From the NCBI GenBank assembly GCA_947846985.1, contig CANTUZ010000025.1, forward strand, positions 2,354,100-2,418,099: a stretch of 64,000 nt of DNA, in the 5' to 3' direction. How positions within the stretch are numbered: position 1 is the first letter of the stretch; each line of letters begins with the position of its first letter. The notes under the pieces are model-generated. The model saw only the letters and a list, made by a program, of their open reading frames with translations. It was not told the origin of the DNA and made no database searches. Positions 11,269-22,395 of the stretch are shown piece by piece. The position numbers were made by a program, and so were the translations under genes. The stretch comes from Fratercula arctica (lineage: Eukaryota; Chordata; Aves; Charadriiformes; Alcidae).

Positions 11269-13479
11269 CACTTTGAACTCTGGGCACTATCCACAAAACA
11301 ACAAGAAGTAAAATTACAACCTTGGATTTCAGGAGGGCTAACTTTGGCCTCTTCAAGAAACTGCTTGGAGAGATCCCGTGGGCTAGGGCTATGGAAGGCA
11401 AAGGGGCTCAAGAAAGTTGGTTGATATTCAAAGACCACTTCCTCCAAGCTCAGGATCGGTGCATCCCTAAGAGAAAGAAATCGGCCAAGGGACGCAGGAG
11501 ACCTGCATGGTTAAGCAGGGAGCTTCAGAAAAAGCTCAAGTGGAAGAAGGAAGTTTATAATAAGTGGAAGAAGGGACTGACCCCTTGGGAGGATTACAAG
11601 AATGCCACCAGAGTGTGCAGGGATGAAACAAGGAAAGCCAAGGCCGCCTTGGAATTAGACCTGGCTAGGGACGTCAAGCACAACAAAAAGAGCTTCTACA
11701 AGTATATTGGAAGCAAAAGGAAGACCAGAGAAGTTGTGGGCCCACTGTTGAATGAGACAGGAGTCATGGTGATGGAGGATGCGGAGAAGGCAGAGTTACT
11801 GAATGCCTACTTTGCTTTGGTCTTTTCTGCTCGGCCCAGCCCTCAGAAGTCCCAGGCATTGAATAAAGTAACAGGGAAAGAAGAAGACTTCCCTTGGGTT
11901 GAGGAGGAGCGAGTGAGGGATCAATTAGATCATTTAGATATTCACAAGTCCATGGGCCCCGGTGGGATGCACCCGAGAGTGCTGAGGGAGCTGGCAGAAG
12001 TCATTGCTGGACCGCTCTCCATCATCTTTGAAAGGTCCTGGAGAACAGGCGAGGTGCCTGGGGACTGGAGGAAAGCTAATGTCACTCCAGTCTTCAAAAA
12101 AGGCAAGAAGGAGGAGCCAGGGAACTACAGGCCGGTCAGCCTCACCTCCATCCCTGGAAAGATGATGGAACAGCTTGTTCTGGGCGTCATCTCAAGGCAC
12201 GTGGAGGAAAAGAAAGCTATCAGAAGTACTCAGCATGGATTCACCAAGGGGAAATCATGTCTGACTAATCTGATAGCCTTCTACGATGGCATGACTGGAT
12301 GGATAGATGAGGGGAGGGCGGTAGATGTGGTCTATCTTGACTTAAGCAAGGCGTTTGACACGGTCTCCCACAGCATCCTCATAGGGAAGCTTAGGAAGTG
12401 TGGGTTAGATGAACGGACAGTAAGGTGGATAGAAAACGGGCTGAAAGAGAGAGCTCAGAGGGTCGTGATTAGGGGCACAGAATCTAGTTGGAGACCAGTG
12501 ACGAGTGGTGTTCCCCAGGGGTCAGTACTGGGTCCAGTCCTCTTCAATATATTCATCAATGACCTGGATGAGGGGATAGAGTGCACCCTCAGCAAGTTTG
12601 CTGATGACACAAAGCTGGGGGGAGTGACTGACACACCAGAAGGCTGTGCTGCCATACAGAGAGACCTGGACAGGTTGGAGATCTGGGCAGAGAGAAACCT
12701 TATGAAATTCAACAAGGGCAAGTGTAGGGTGCTGCACCTGGGGAGGAACAACCCCATGCACCAGGACAGGTTGGGGGCTGACCTGCTGGAGAGCAGCTCT
12801 GTGGAAAGAGATCTGGGAGTCCTGGTGGACAACAGGATGACCATGAGCCAGCAATGTGCCCTTGTGGCCAAGAAGGCCAATGGCATCCTGGGGTGCATCA
12901 AAAAGAGTGTGGCCAGCAGGTCAAGGGAGGTCATCCTCCCCCTCTACTGTGCATTGGTGAGGCCACACCTGGAGTACTGTGTCCAGTTCTGGGCTCCCCG
13001 GTTCCAGAAGGACAGGGAACTGCTGGAAAGGGTGCAGCAGAGGGCTACCAAGATGATTAGGGGACTGGAACACCTCTCTTATGAGGAAAGGCTGAGGGAT
13101 TTGGGTCTCTTCAGTCTGGAAAAAAGACGGCTGAGGGGGGATCTTATCAACGCTTATAAATACTTAAAGGGTGGGTGTCAGGAGGATGGGACCAGGCTCT
13201 TTTCAGTAGTGCCCGGGGACAGGACAAGAGGCAATGGGCACAAACTTGAGCACAAGAAGTTCCACCTAAACATGAGGAGGAACTTCTTTACCCTGAGGGT
13301 GGCAGAGCACTGGAACAGGCTGCCCAGAGAGGTGGTGGAGTCTCCATCTCTGGAGACATTCAAAACCCGCCTGGACGTGTTCCTGTGTAACCTACTCTAG
13401 GTGACCCTGCTCTGGCAGGGGGGTTGGACTAGATGATCTCCAGAGGTCCCTTCCAACCCTATGGTTCTATGATTCTATG
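11269..13479 (+). mobile_element. CR1 LINE, 5'-truncated, right arm
   Basis: Mirror copy of 3550-5760, ending with the CR1 3' terminal repeat GGTTCTATGATTCTATGA near 13463-13480. Confidence 0.9.
11322..13400 (+). CDS. CR1 ORF2 segment: reverse transcriptase, uninterrupted (right arm)
   Basis: 692 codons, identical to the left-arm frame except V in place of A at residue 98 (base 11614). The codon changes through a CpG-type transition, so the left arm's GCG-type form is probably older. RT motifs: YLDLSKAFD near residue 338 and FADD near 425. Endonuclease and ORF1 are missing, so it is not autonomous. Confidence 0.9.
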   Translation: MDFRRANFGLFKKLLGEIPWARAMEGKGAQESWLIFKDHFLQAQDRCIPKRKKSAKGRRRPAWLSRELQKKLKWKKEVYNKWKKGLTPWEDYKNATRVCRDETRKAKAALELDLARDVKHNKKSFYKYIGSKRKTREVVGPLLNETGVMVMEDAEKAELLNAYFALVFSARPSPQKSQALNKVTGKEEDFPWVEEERVRDQLDHLDIHKSMGPGGMHPRVLRELAEVIAGPLSIIFERSWRTGEVPGDWRKANVTPVFKKGKKEEPGNYRPVSLTSIPGKMMEQLVLGVISRHVEEKKAIRSTQHGFTKGKSCLTNLIAFYDGMTGWIDEGRAVDVVYLDLSKAFDTVSHSILIGKLRKCGLDERTVRWIENGLKERAQRVVIRGTESSWRPVTSGVPQGSVLGPVLFNIFINDLDEGIECTLSKFADDTKLGGVTDTPEGCAAIQRDLDRLEIWAERNLMKFNKGKCRVLHLGRNNPMHQDRLGADLLESSSVERDLGVLVDNRMTMSQQCALVAKKANGILGCIKKSVASRSREVILPLYCALVRPHLEYCVQFWAPRFQKDRELLERVQQRATKMIRGLEHLSYEERLRDLGLFSLEKRRLRGDLINAYKYLKGGCQEDGTRLFSVVPGDRTRGNGHKLEHKKFHLNMRRNFFTLRVAEHWNRLPREVVESPSLETFKTRLDVFLCNLL

Positions 13480-13735
13480 AACTCAGGCTGCAGTTAGTGA
13501 TCAATGCGGGCAGAAAGCATGTAGGTCATAGGATTTGGAATGCTCCAGTCTATCCTTCACATTGTTACAGAGGCAAAGCAAATCCTTCCTCAAGGACTGG
13601 CTCATGGACTACAGAGAGCAGAGGAAAGGAGGATCTAACTTATTCCTGGTGGAATTAATCATTGGCGACATGGGAAAACAGAGAGACCTAGGGGACTGAA
13701 CTAGGAGATCCTGAACTTTGCTTAGCTATTTATAA

Positions 13736-14187
13736 CATGGTGACTGACCAAGACGCACACACAATGGAATAAGGCTAGGCTCAGAGGAGAAGGGAAAAAA
13801 TAATGAGCTCAGGGAAGAATGACTGCCAATTATTGTAAAGAAAGCTGAATTTATCTCAACACAAGGGGGACTGGAGGATAACCTTTGTTTTAGATATACA
13901 GCTATACCAGTGAGTCATCAGGTTCCCTGAGATAATTAGTAGGGAGTAATGTCTTCCTGAGCCAGACAGACCAGCATGGGAGGGAAGCGTATAAGTGGCT
14001 CAGCCCAACATAAAGTATAAAAAATGGACAACTAATAAAACAAACTTTGAAGAGAGCTGGCTTCAACCCACATATTCCTTCCTGGTGACTGGGGACACTC
14101 AGTGTCATGACAGTGAGCATATAGAGATTGGTAGTGAGAATTACTTGTATCATGATTCAACTGCATATTGCAATTGCTATATTATGC
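13736..14187 (+). mobile_element. LTR fragment (family B), right arm
   Basis: About 450 bp related to 23303-23785: GTGACTGACC start, AAGGGGGACTGGAGG, CCTTTGTTTTAGATA, a TATA-type AGTATAAAA box near 14015, and TTGCAATTGCTATATT near the end. It touches the ERV-L 3' LTR at 14188. The stretch 13480-13735 between it and the CR1 is unassigned. Confidence 0.6.
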
Positions 14188-14888
14188 TGTCATGTTTTGG
14201 GCCAATCAGAATGACAGATGCTCTTCCCTACTTCTCGCTCCAAGGAGAGGAGGAGGAGAGATAAAAAGATGTATGAATTTAGAAGGAACTAAATGACTTT
14301 AATAAAAATATTAATAATAAAATAGATACAATATATACAAAACCATATCAAGCTCCCAGGATGACGATCATGTCACTGGCAGGCACCGGGGAAGTCCCAG
14401 ACTGGACTCAGCGACGGACGGGAACTGGATTCTGGATCTGGAGTCAGGAATGCTCAGATTGGGATCAAAGGCAGACAGAGTCTTCCTTGGACGCTGGCCA
14501 TTGAAGAAAAAGGGCTGCCCCTTTGACCCCTCAGCTTTTATACTGAGCATGATGCAGATGGGATGGAATACCCTGTTGGTCAGTTTTGGGTCCCCTGTCC
14601 TGTCCGCTGCTCCCTGCAGGTGGGACCCCTCTATGCTTCTCCGCTTCCGACCCTCCAACAGGGCAAATAACAAAGTTAGCTGACCTTGGTTGTTATAGCA
14701 ATAAGTATAAGCAAGAGCCTCTCTGCCTACCATTCCTTGGCATGAACTATAAACAATCAGGTCTTATCACTCTGAGAGCAAACAGTTTTCTGCACAATAT
14801 TCTGTTAATTTCAGAGTTAGAAGAGGCTTAGCTGCAAAGTAAAACTACTGAACATAAAGTTGGTTCTGTTTTACCTCAAACCAGGACA
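14188..14888 (-). mobile_element. 3' LTR of ERV-L A (family A)
   Basis: TGTCATGTTTTGGGCC start and CTCAAACCAGGACA end on the plus strand; 701 bp; mirror copy at 2141-2841. It has AGTATAAAAGC-type TATA sequence on the sense strand. Confidence 0.9.
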
Positions 14889-14917
14889 TTCCACCTCTTA
14901 TTCCATACCATTTGCGT

Positions 14918-15532
14918 TGTAGTAAAATTGATATTAACTGGAAAAATGAAATGTAACATAACCAAAGAAACCAAGGGAACCTGCCATTGCTGCTAAAAGT
15001 CCTCTATACGGCCCCAACATCATTTATAGAGAAATAGTAACTAGACATGAACTGACTACTAGACAATGTAGTTTTGTTGATAAGCAGGATATTCCTGTCA
15101 AGAGAGTGATGAACTGTAGGCCTGGTCAGCAAACTGAAAAAACCACCTGGAGCTGCCAAGATTAGAGGAAAAGTAGGTAAAAGGTAATTTTGGCTGGGGG
15201 GAGATTACGACCACAGACTCATTGACCACCTACCCAAATGATACCACCTACTCAAAAGAGAACAATGGAAGAAGAAAACAGAGTCTGTGCACTAATTTTA
15301 CATCGGAAGCAAAGAAATCTCAACCAATCATTAAATAGAAGAACAATGAATATGTATTAACTGATAGAATATGTAATAATCAGAGTATAAAAAGGAAATT
15401 TTTGAAACAAAGGTGTGCTCCCTTGGGACAAGCACCCCATTTCTGTGCATTAAGGGAATAAACTTAAAAATACCTCTGCCCTGTGTGTTATTGGCTTGCA
15501 CACTGGTTAAAGAACCCAAATTTGGGAAAACA
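14918..15532 (+). mobile_element. Solo LTR, class-II-like, right arm
   Basis: Mirror copy of 1497-2111, inserted in the 3' internal region of ERV-L A. TGTAGTAAAATTG start, GTATAAAAAGG box near 15383, GGAATAAACTT near 15456, and end TTGGGAAAACA. Confidence 0.6.
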
Positions 15533-15560
15533 CTCAGATCACTATTACTTTTTATCCGTC

Positions 15561-15583
15561 AAATCTATACACACACACACACA

Positions 15584-15619
<36 letters not shown>

Positions 15620-15622
15620 TGC
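15561..15622. repeat. Compound microsatellite, right arm
   Basis: AC, ATAG and ACAG runs. Seven AC units against six in the left arm. Confidence 0.9.
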
Positions 15623-15866
15623 ATGCAGGTTACTCATTTATGATTTATCTTAATACACAAAAGTTGGCTAAGTTCATTTAGTTCATAACTGCAGGATTTC
15701 ATCTATCCTAGTAGATTCTCAGGGCAGGAAAGATGGTATGAAATTCATTGCGGTTCATGCCCAAGGGTAGCATGTCCATCTCGAAGACTTTTGCTGAATG
15801 CCACTTGATGAAGCTAGCTCAGGTTTCATCACTACTATGTTATCCTGAAAAACACTTATAGAACAC

Positions 15867-16488
15867 AAGCAGCCCCAAGGTCTGTGGGGTCACACAAGCA
15901 GTTCCCAGAGAGCTTTAGAACAAGCCACAGTTTTCCCTCCTGACACATTGGGCATGGGAGCAATCTCCAGACATATGGAAATTTTTGAGGCTGGCCCTGT
16001 GCCAAGTGAGAAAGGGTGGTTTTGAGGTTGAAGGCGCCTGGAAAGCCCACAGCCCCAGGGTCTGTGGGGCGATGCAAGTGGTTCCCAGAGAGCTTTAGAA
16101 CAAGCTGCACTTTTCCCTCCTGGCTCCTTGGGTGTGGGAGCAATCTCCGGACATATGGAAATTTTTAGGCCGGCCCTGGGGGAAGTGAGAAAGTGTGGTT
16201 TTGAGGGTGAAGGCGCCAGGAAATCTTGGAGCCCCCAGGTCTGTGGGGTGATGCAAGCGGTTCCCAGAGAGCTTTAGAACAAGCCACAGTTTTCCCTCCT
16301 GGCTCCTTGGGCGTGGGAACAATCTCCGGACATATGGAAATTTTTGAGGCCGGACCTGCAGGCGAGTGAGAAAGGGTTGTATTGAGGCTGAAGGCGCCAG
16401 GAAAGCCCATAGCCCCAAGGTCTGTGGGGCCATGCAAGTGGTTCCCAGAGAGCTTTAGAACAAGCCACAGTTTTCCCTCCTGCCTAAA
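15867..16488 (-). repeat. ~180-bp tandem repeat array inserted in ERV-L A (right arm)
   Basis: Mirror copy of 543-1164. Flanked by GAACAC at 15861-15866 and 16489-16494, the 6-bp duplication of the empty site still seen near 10540 in the spacer copy. Confidence 0.85.
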
Positions 16489-16599
16489 GAACACTGTTAG
16501 TATTATATGACAATTAACATCATACAGTTCAGAACTGAATATTCGCACCAAGGGTCAAATTTCCTTGAGGTACACATTGAGCTTCTCCATTCTCCAGCA

Positions 16600-17720
16600 T
16601 CACCCACCAAGTACATCCAGGTCCTTGAGCAAAACCAATCCCATGAATGGCTTTGCCTTTGCCTGAGGCAGGAAAAACAGTGTTTTCCACAGCATATTCC
16701 TTTCATGCACTGCAGGGACTTTATCCCCTTCTACTGTATGTAAAAGGTCTGACTGAGCAGGACCAGCTCGATTGATGGATCCAATGGTGTTAACTAACCA
16801 GGTAGCTTGTGCTAAATGCTTGGCCCAATTTTTAAAGGTTCCACCCCCCATTGCTTTCAGGGTGGTTTTCAATAGTCCATTGTATCGCTCAATTTTCCCA
16901 GAAGCTGGTGCATGACAGGGGATGTGATATACCCACTCAATGCCGTGTTCTTTTGCCCAAGTACTTATAAGACTGTTTTTGAAATGAGTCCCACTGTCTG
17001 ACTCAATTCTTTCTGGAGTACCATGTCGCCACAAGACTTGCCTTTCAAGGCCCAGGATGGTATTCCGGGCAGTGGCATGGGGTACGGCATAGGTTTCCAA
17101 CCATCCGGTGCTTGCTTCCACCATTGTAAGCACGTAATGCTTACCCTGGCAGGTCTGAGGGAGTGTGATACAGTCATTTGGCCAAGCTTCCCCATACTTA
17201 TATTTCAGCCATCATCCCCCATACCACAAAGGTTTTAACCTTTTAGCTTGTTTGATTTCGGCGCATGTTTCACAGTCGTGGATAACCTGCGCAATAGCGT
17301 CCATGGTTAAATCCACCCCTCGATCACAGGCCCATTTATACGTTGCATCCCTTCCTTGATGGCCTGAAGTGTCATGGGCCCACCAAGCTAGAAATAGGTC
17401 ACCTTTATGTTCCCAGTACAAATCTGTCTGGAAAATCTTAGCAGCTTGGTCCACTTGCTGATTGTTTCCATGTTCCTCAGTGGCCCGACTCATGGGTACA
17501 TGGGCATCTACATGGCATGCTTTCACGACTAGTTTCCCTAGCCGGTCAGCAATGTCTTGCCATAATTCAGCAGCCCAGACGGGTTTACCTCTGCGCTGCC
17601 AGTTGCTCTGCTTCCACTGCTGTAACCACCCCCACAGAGCATTGGCCACCATCCATGAGGCAGTACAGAGATAGAGTATTGGCCATTTTTCTCATTCAGC
17701 AATGCCTCGGGCCAGCTCGA
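16600..17720 (-). pseudogene. ERV-L A RNase H end and integrase
   Basis: Reading down the minus strand, the RNase H C-terminus (MVANALWGW, then HVDAHVP) is followed by the integrase zinc-binding H-H-C-C region (GHQGRDATYKW, then CETC) in one open stretch 17652-17212. The integrase core and C-terminus follow in a second stretch 17133-16600, with the catalytic DSGTHF Asp and the Glu in GKIERYNG. The two stretches are in different frames, so at least one frameshift separates them near 17135-17210. Integrase joins viral DNA to the host chromosome; this copy cannot make it whole. Confidence 0.85.
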
Positions 17721-19030
17721 TGGCTTTTACCTCTGCAAATTGACTCAATTCACCTTGTCCTTCAGTAGCTTCTGCGACTTGTCATGTAGGACTCCACACA
17801 GCAGCTTTCCACCTTCAATGTTTTCCTACAGTACGACAAGACCCATCAGTGAACAGGGCATACTGTTTCTCATTAGCTGAGAGTTCGTTGTATGGTGGGG
17901 CTTCCTCAGCACAACTCACCATGTCCTCAGGTGGCATTGTGAAGTCTTTGCCTTTGGGCCAGTTTGTGATCACACTCCTTCATATGCTGCCAAGATTTCT
18001 TCCTCAGTTGGGGTATAGTTGGCCTCGGAGCCTTTGTATCCCCGACTCCAGAATCCCAGGGGTCGACCTCGAGTCTCCCCTGGTGCTTTCTGCCAGAGGC
18101 TCCAGGTAGGCCCATTGTCCCCGGCTGCAGTGTAGAGCACATGTTTAATGTCCCATCCTGTTCGGACTCATCTAAGGGCTACTGCATGCACAATCTCTTG
18201 GTTAATTTGCACAAAGGCTTGTCATTGTTCACGACTCCACGTAAAGTCTTTTTTCTTTCAATTCACTTCATAGAGAGGTCCCACAATCCGACTATAACCT
18301 GGAACACGCATTCTCCAGAAACCCACAACGCCATACAAGGCTTGTGTTTCCTTTTTGTTAGTAGGTGGGGACATAGCTGTTATTTTGTTCATCACATCCA
18401 TTGGGATCTGGTGATGCCCATCTTGCCACTTAATTCCCAAGAACTGGATGTCTCATGCAGGTCCCTTGACCTTACCTCTTTTTACAGCAAAACCTGCTTT
18501 CAGAAGAATCTTGATTATTTTCTTACCTTTCTTGCAAACTTCTGCTGCTCTATTACCCCACACAATGATGTCATCAATGTATTGCAGGTGTTCTGGAGCT
18601 CCACTCTTCTCCAGTGCAGTCTGGATCAGCCCATGGCAAATGGTGGGGCTGTGTTTCCACCCCTGGGGCAGTCGGTTCCAGGTGTACTGGACACCCCTCC
18701 AGGTGAAAGCAAACTGTGGCCTGCACTCTGCTGCTAAAGGAATAGAGAAAAATGCATGAGCAATGTCAATGGTAGCATGTCACTTGGCTGCCTTGGACTC
18801 CAGTTCGTACTGCAGTTCTAGCATGTCTGGCACAGCAGCACCCAGTGGTGGTGTGACCTCATTCAGGCCACCATAGTCTACTGTTAGCCGCCACTCTCCA
18901 GCAGACTTTCGCACTGGCCATATCAGGCTGTTAAAGGGTGAGCGAGTCTTGCTGATCACTCCTTGGGTCTCCAGATGACAAATCAGGTTCTGGATGGGAA
19001 TCAGGGAGTCTCAGTTGGTGCAATACTGTC
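17720..19030 (-). pseudogene. ERV-L A reverse transcriptase and RNase H, multiply broken
   Basis: Clear homology, in the same order, to the uninterrupted copy at 35140-36666. The QYIDDII catalytic block lies near 18558-18582, and a GIKWQDGHHQIPMDVMNKI stretch follows at about 18440-18380. Reading frames are short and change several times, showing stops and frameshifts. RNase H similarity follows toward 17720. Confidence 0.8.
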
Positions 19031-19031
19031 A

Positions 19032-19500
19032 TCAATGCACCATGGAAGTAGCAATTGGCACCTGCTGTTCTTTAACCCTCAGCAGTCCCACCATAGAAGG
19101 GTCATCTGAAAGGCCAGGTAAGGTAGACAGCTGTGTAATGTCCTCAGTCTCTACAGCTGCTTTACCAAAAGCCCACCCATACCCCTTTGGGTCTTTGACA
19201 TACCCTTTCTTGAGGAAGTCTATGCCAAGGATGCACAGAGCATCTGGGCCAGTGATAATGGGGTGCTTCTCCCATTTATTCCCAGTTAGGCTCACTTCAG
19301 CCTCCAGTACAGTCAGTTCTTGAGACCTGCCTGTCACTCCAGAAATAGTGACAGATTCTGTCCCTTTATGATTCGATGGCAATAGGGTGCACTGTGCATC
19401 AGTGTCTACAAGGGCTTTATACTTTTGTGGCTCTAATGTGCCAGGCCATCGAATCCAGACAGTCCAATAAACTCGGTGATCCCTCTCCTCCTCCTGGCTG
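19032..19500 (-). pseudogene. ERV-L A protease region
   Basis: Open 19382-19032 with ISGVTGRSQELTVLEAEVS and ILGIDFLKKGY blocks, the flap and C-terminal part of a retroviral aspartic protease. The active-site segment lies just upstream (near 19400), where the frame is interrupted at 19382-19433. The better copy is at 36730-37200. Confidence 0.75.
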
Positions 19501-21000
19501 GAGGCAGGGCACCTCTAATGCTGACTACAACATCTACAATTAGTAGATGAGTTCCTGTAAGGACCGGAGCATCGCTTACCATGGACTGGAGCAGCCATCC
19601 TCCTGCAGAAATTCTTTCTTCTATCTGCTTTACCTTGCAACTCAGCACTCGTGCCTGTAGGGCTGGAGTAGTTTTTCTATCCCACTTACTCATGTCCTCT
19701 CCGTAGTTGCAGAGGCAAAGCCGCAGGAAATCTCAGAGTGGATCCTGTTTCCCTTGAGTTGATTTCGTAGGAGGGTGGTTTTTCTTAGTGACTGCAACCT
19801 GGGTCTGTTCAGGGGAAGAGTGGGATTCTTTCCCCTTCTCAGACAGTTTTTCAAGCAGCTCATGAAAAAGTTTATCATTTTTCTCATTTTGCTCAGCTAT
19901 TGTCTTAGTCATTTTCTCCACTCTTTCAGCAATGGTCTTAGTTTGCTCAGCCATTTTCTCCACAGCTGCTACAGTAAGGGTATGAGAGAGACTGTCTTCA
20001 TACTGTCGCACCTTGTTAGCCACCTCATTTACAGTCGGTGTATCAGTATCAGATCCTCCCCAGACCATGGGTGACAATGTGTGGGAATAATTTGATGGTG
20101 CACTCCGCACAAACTTTCTTAACAGAGATCGTTTGCATGGCATTTCATCAGGGCCAGTTCCTTCAGGTACTTAATACCTTTTTCCATGCTGGTCCATTTG
20201 CTTGGACAGCATTCACTGTCATCCTTAAAGGGATACCTGCTCTTTACAGCTGACACCAGTCGCCTCCAGAGACAGAGGATGTCTGCCTTTCTCCCAAGCG
20301 CTTTATCAATCCCTCCATCTCTGGCCAGGTTTCTCAACTGCCTAGCTTCTCTGCCGTCTAAATCTATGGTATCAGCTCCATTGTCCCAGCATTGGGGCAA
20401 CTAGGAGACAAGCGTCTCCCCTTCATGATGACTAAAGTCCTTCCTTATATTTTGCAAGTCCTTCATAGAAAAGGATTTAATGATTATCTCTGCATCTGAG
20501 TCCTCATCTTGTGTTAGTGTGGGCTGAGAAGGACCCTCTCCTTTATCTGCTTTAGCGGGACCCTTTCCTTTATCTACCTGAGAAGGACCCTCTCTTGGAT
20601 CTTCCTCAGAGGAACCCTCTCCCATGCTGTCTGGCTTGGGCTGGTCTCTGTCGTCAGAGGCAGGGGAACGAGCTGACTTTTTCTGTTTCCTGGTCACCGG
20701 GGCAACTTGTGCCGGTTCTGCTGGCGTTTGGGCAGCAGCAGCGCTCGTTGTGGGAGCAGCCGGAGCCGTGACCGTGCTCCTTGTCGGGGCTGGAGCAGCC
20801 GGTGCCGCTGCGGGCGGGGGAGGGGCTGGAGATACAGGCGCGGGGGGGGGCGGGCAGGCGGCGGGGTGACTTTCACCGCCGGAGTCGGTGGGGGGGCAGC
20901 CTATGTGGGCTTGGCCGATGTCGAGGCCGGTGGGGGGGCAGCCGATGCCGTTCGGGCTGGTGTCAGGGCCGGTGGCGTTGTTTGTGTCTGAGTTGTTTGA
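19500..21000 (-). pseudogene. ERV-L A gag
   Basis: Three main open stretches. 20697-20401 is acidic and Gly/Ser/Pro-rich with repeated KGEGPSQ-type units. 20400-20119 has CWDNGADTIDLDGREARQL and matches the gag at 37222-38106. 20143-19733 has a coiled-coil-like run with repeated KTIAERVEKM units. Upstream to about 21000 the same strand is very GC-rich and encodes Pro/Ala-rich sequence (TPPPARPPP). A stop separates the first two parts at 20401, and a frame change separates the second and third. Gag would form the particle shell. Confidence 0.7.
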
Positions 21001-21276
21001 GTTCCTGCTGTAGCTTTCAGTGGGGGGGTTGTCTGAATTTCTGCTATCTTTGCCTTTGGCCGTGGTCTTTGAGTAGTAGTATCACATCACATAATACTCA
21101 CTCCTGCACTGATATTTAACAATAAACCACCCCTGCAACACATTCGGGAAAACCGACAACAAAATCACATACAAATGAAAGTAACATTCACTCTCAAAAC
21201 AGCCCAAAGGTTTTTCATCCCCTAATTCTGTTACTGTCACTTTGTCATAATCATCAAAGGTCAAAGTAAACTTTCC

Positions 21277-21567
21277 TCAGGTAAAACCAAGAGTGTAATT
21301 AGTAAAAGAATCCATCCTGAGAGTGTAATTAGTAAAAGACTCCATCACGAGATGCCCAAGATATGCAGGTAGAACCATTATCCAAGCAATTCTTTTATAC
21401 ATCTGAAGGCAAATCCACACCAACATAGCACACTTAGACCACCGCATCCAAACACAAAGAAGAAATAGACCATGCAATATATTCGACCAGTTAAACCCCA
21501 TTGCATCAATTAACTTCATGCAAAGCTCTCTAAAGACACAATATAAGATTTCGCATGAGAACGACAT
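21277..21567 (-). CDS. Small ORF in the ERV-L A leader, unknown
   Basis: 96 codons between primer site and gag, Cys- and Trp-rich with hydrophobic stretches, ending in two copies of an SFTNYTL motif. That motif is encoded by an exact-start 30-bp direct repeat (21290-21319 and 21320-21349). I do not recognise it. It may simply be chance openness of a leader. Confidence 0.3.
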   Translation of the reverse strand: MSFSCEILYCVFRELCMKLIDAMGFNWSNILHGLFLLCVWMRWSKCAMLVWICLQMYKRIAWIMVLPAYLGHLVMESFTNYTLRMDSFTNYTLGFT

Positions 21568-21641
21568 GATGTGAACTGTCTGTTCTCCCTGAACAAGCTG
21601 GAATTCAAACTATTCAGGCAATCTATCAGAGCTCCGTTCAT

Positions 21642-21659
21642 GCCCCACGTTGGGCGCCA
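21642..21659 (-). other. Primer-binding site, lysine-tRNA type
   Basis: The minus strand reads TGGCGCCCAACGTGGGGC, the 18-base complement of the 3' end of tRNA-Lys(1,2), as used by several betaretroviruses. It lies 7 bp inside the 5' LTR end (21667). Confidence 0.85.
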
Positions 21660-21666
21660 ATAAATC

Positions 21667-22395
21667 TGTTGTGGTTTTGGCCAAATTGGCCAATGGTCGG
21701 CGACAGATGCTCCCCCCCAACCTCTTGTACATGGAGAGGAGGGGGAGAGATAAAGGGATTTATGAGCTTAGAAGAAACTAAACTACTTTAATGAAATATT
21801 AAGAATAAAATAAAAAGGGAAATAATGAAATAGATACAGTATATACAAAACCATATTAAGCTCCCAGGATGATGTCACCGGCAGGCACTGGGGAAGTCCC
21901 AGGCTGGACTCAGTGACAGGTGGGAACCGGGTTCCAGAGCTGGAGTCAGGAATTCTCGGAGCGGGATCAAAGGCAGATGAACAGACAGGGTCCTCCTCAG
22001 ACGTCGGCCATTGAAGAAAGAGAGCTGACCCTTTGATCCCTCAGCTTTTATACTGAGCATGGGGCAGGTGGGATGGAATACCCTGTTGGTCAGTTTTGGG
22101 TCACCTGTCCTATCCACTCCTCCCTGCAGGTGGGACCCCTCTATGCTTTTCTGCTTCCGACCCTCTAACGGGGCAAACAGCGAAGTTAGCTGACCTTGGT
22201 TGTTATAGCAATAAGTATAAGCAAGAGCCTCTGTGCCTACCATTCCTTGGTATAATCAGGTCTTATCACTCTGAGAGTGAAGAGTTTCTGAACAATATGC
22301 TGTTAATTTCAGACTTTAGTCAGTTAGAAGAGGCCCCGCTAAAAAGTAAAATTACAAACCAGAAAATTGGTTCTGTTTTACCTCAAACCAGGACA
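21667..22395 (-). mobile_element. 5' LTR of ERV-L A (family A)
   Basis: TGTTGTGGTTTTGGCC start and CTCAAACCAGGACA end on the plus strand, 729 bp. It is closer to the LTR next to RPS23 (9489-10212) than to the element's own 3' LTR. Confidence 0.9.

Larger units (their letters stand above)
10858..17030. repeat. Right arm of the large palindrome
   Basis: Inverted copy of 1-6171, separated from it by a 4.7-kb spacer that carries RPS23. The same elements appear in mirror order: LTR end, CR1, LTR fragment, ERV-L LTR, class-II-like solo LTR, tandem repeat, ERV-L pol end. On its outer side the arm runs without a break into the rest of an ERV-L provirus (to 22395), so the ERV existed before or during palindrome formation. 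Whether the palindrome goes past 17030 cannot be judged because the left partner is outside the window. Confidence 0.95.
14188..22395 (-). mobile_element. ERV-L-like provirus A (broken), right arm and beyond
   Basis: Minus-strand provirus: 5' LTR 21667-22395, primer site 21642-21659, gag about 19500-21000, protease about 19030-19500, RT about 17700-19000, RNase H and integrase 16550-17700, a long noncoding 3' region with insertions, 3' LTR 14188-14888. No env is seen. The RT/RNase H sequence with LPQGW, YIDD and RPLGFWS-type blocks fits the ERV-L (class III, spuma-like) group. The two LTRs differ at many sites (roughly one in ten in the part I compared) and no 5-bp duplication joins the flanks (TATGC at 14183, AGTAA at 22396). 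The element is therefore old, or recombined between different copies. Confidence 0.8.

Noticed and set aside
20624..21119. Ala/Gly- and Cys-rich plus-strand frames of 81-112 codons
   Set aside because: Opposite strand of the GC-rich, Pro/Ala-rich gag N-terminal region of provirus A; composition effect.
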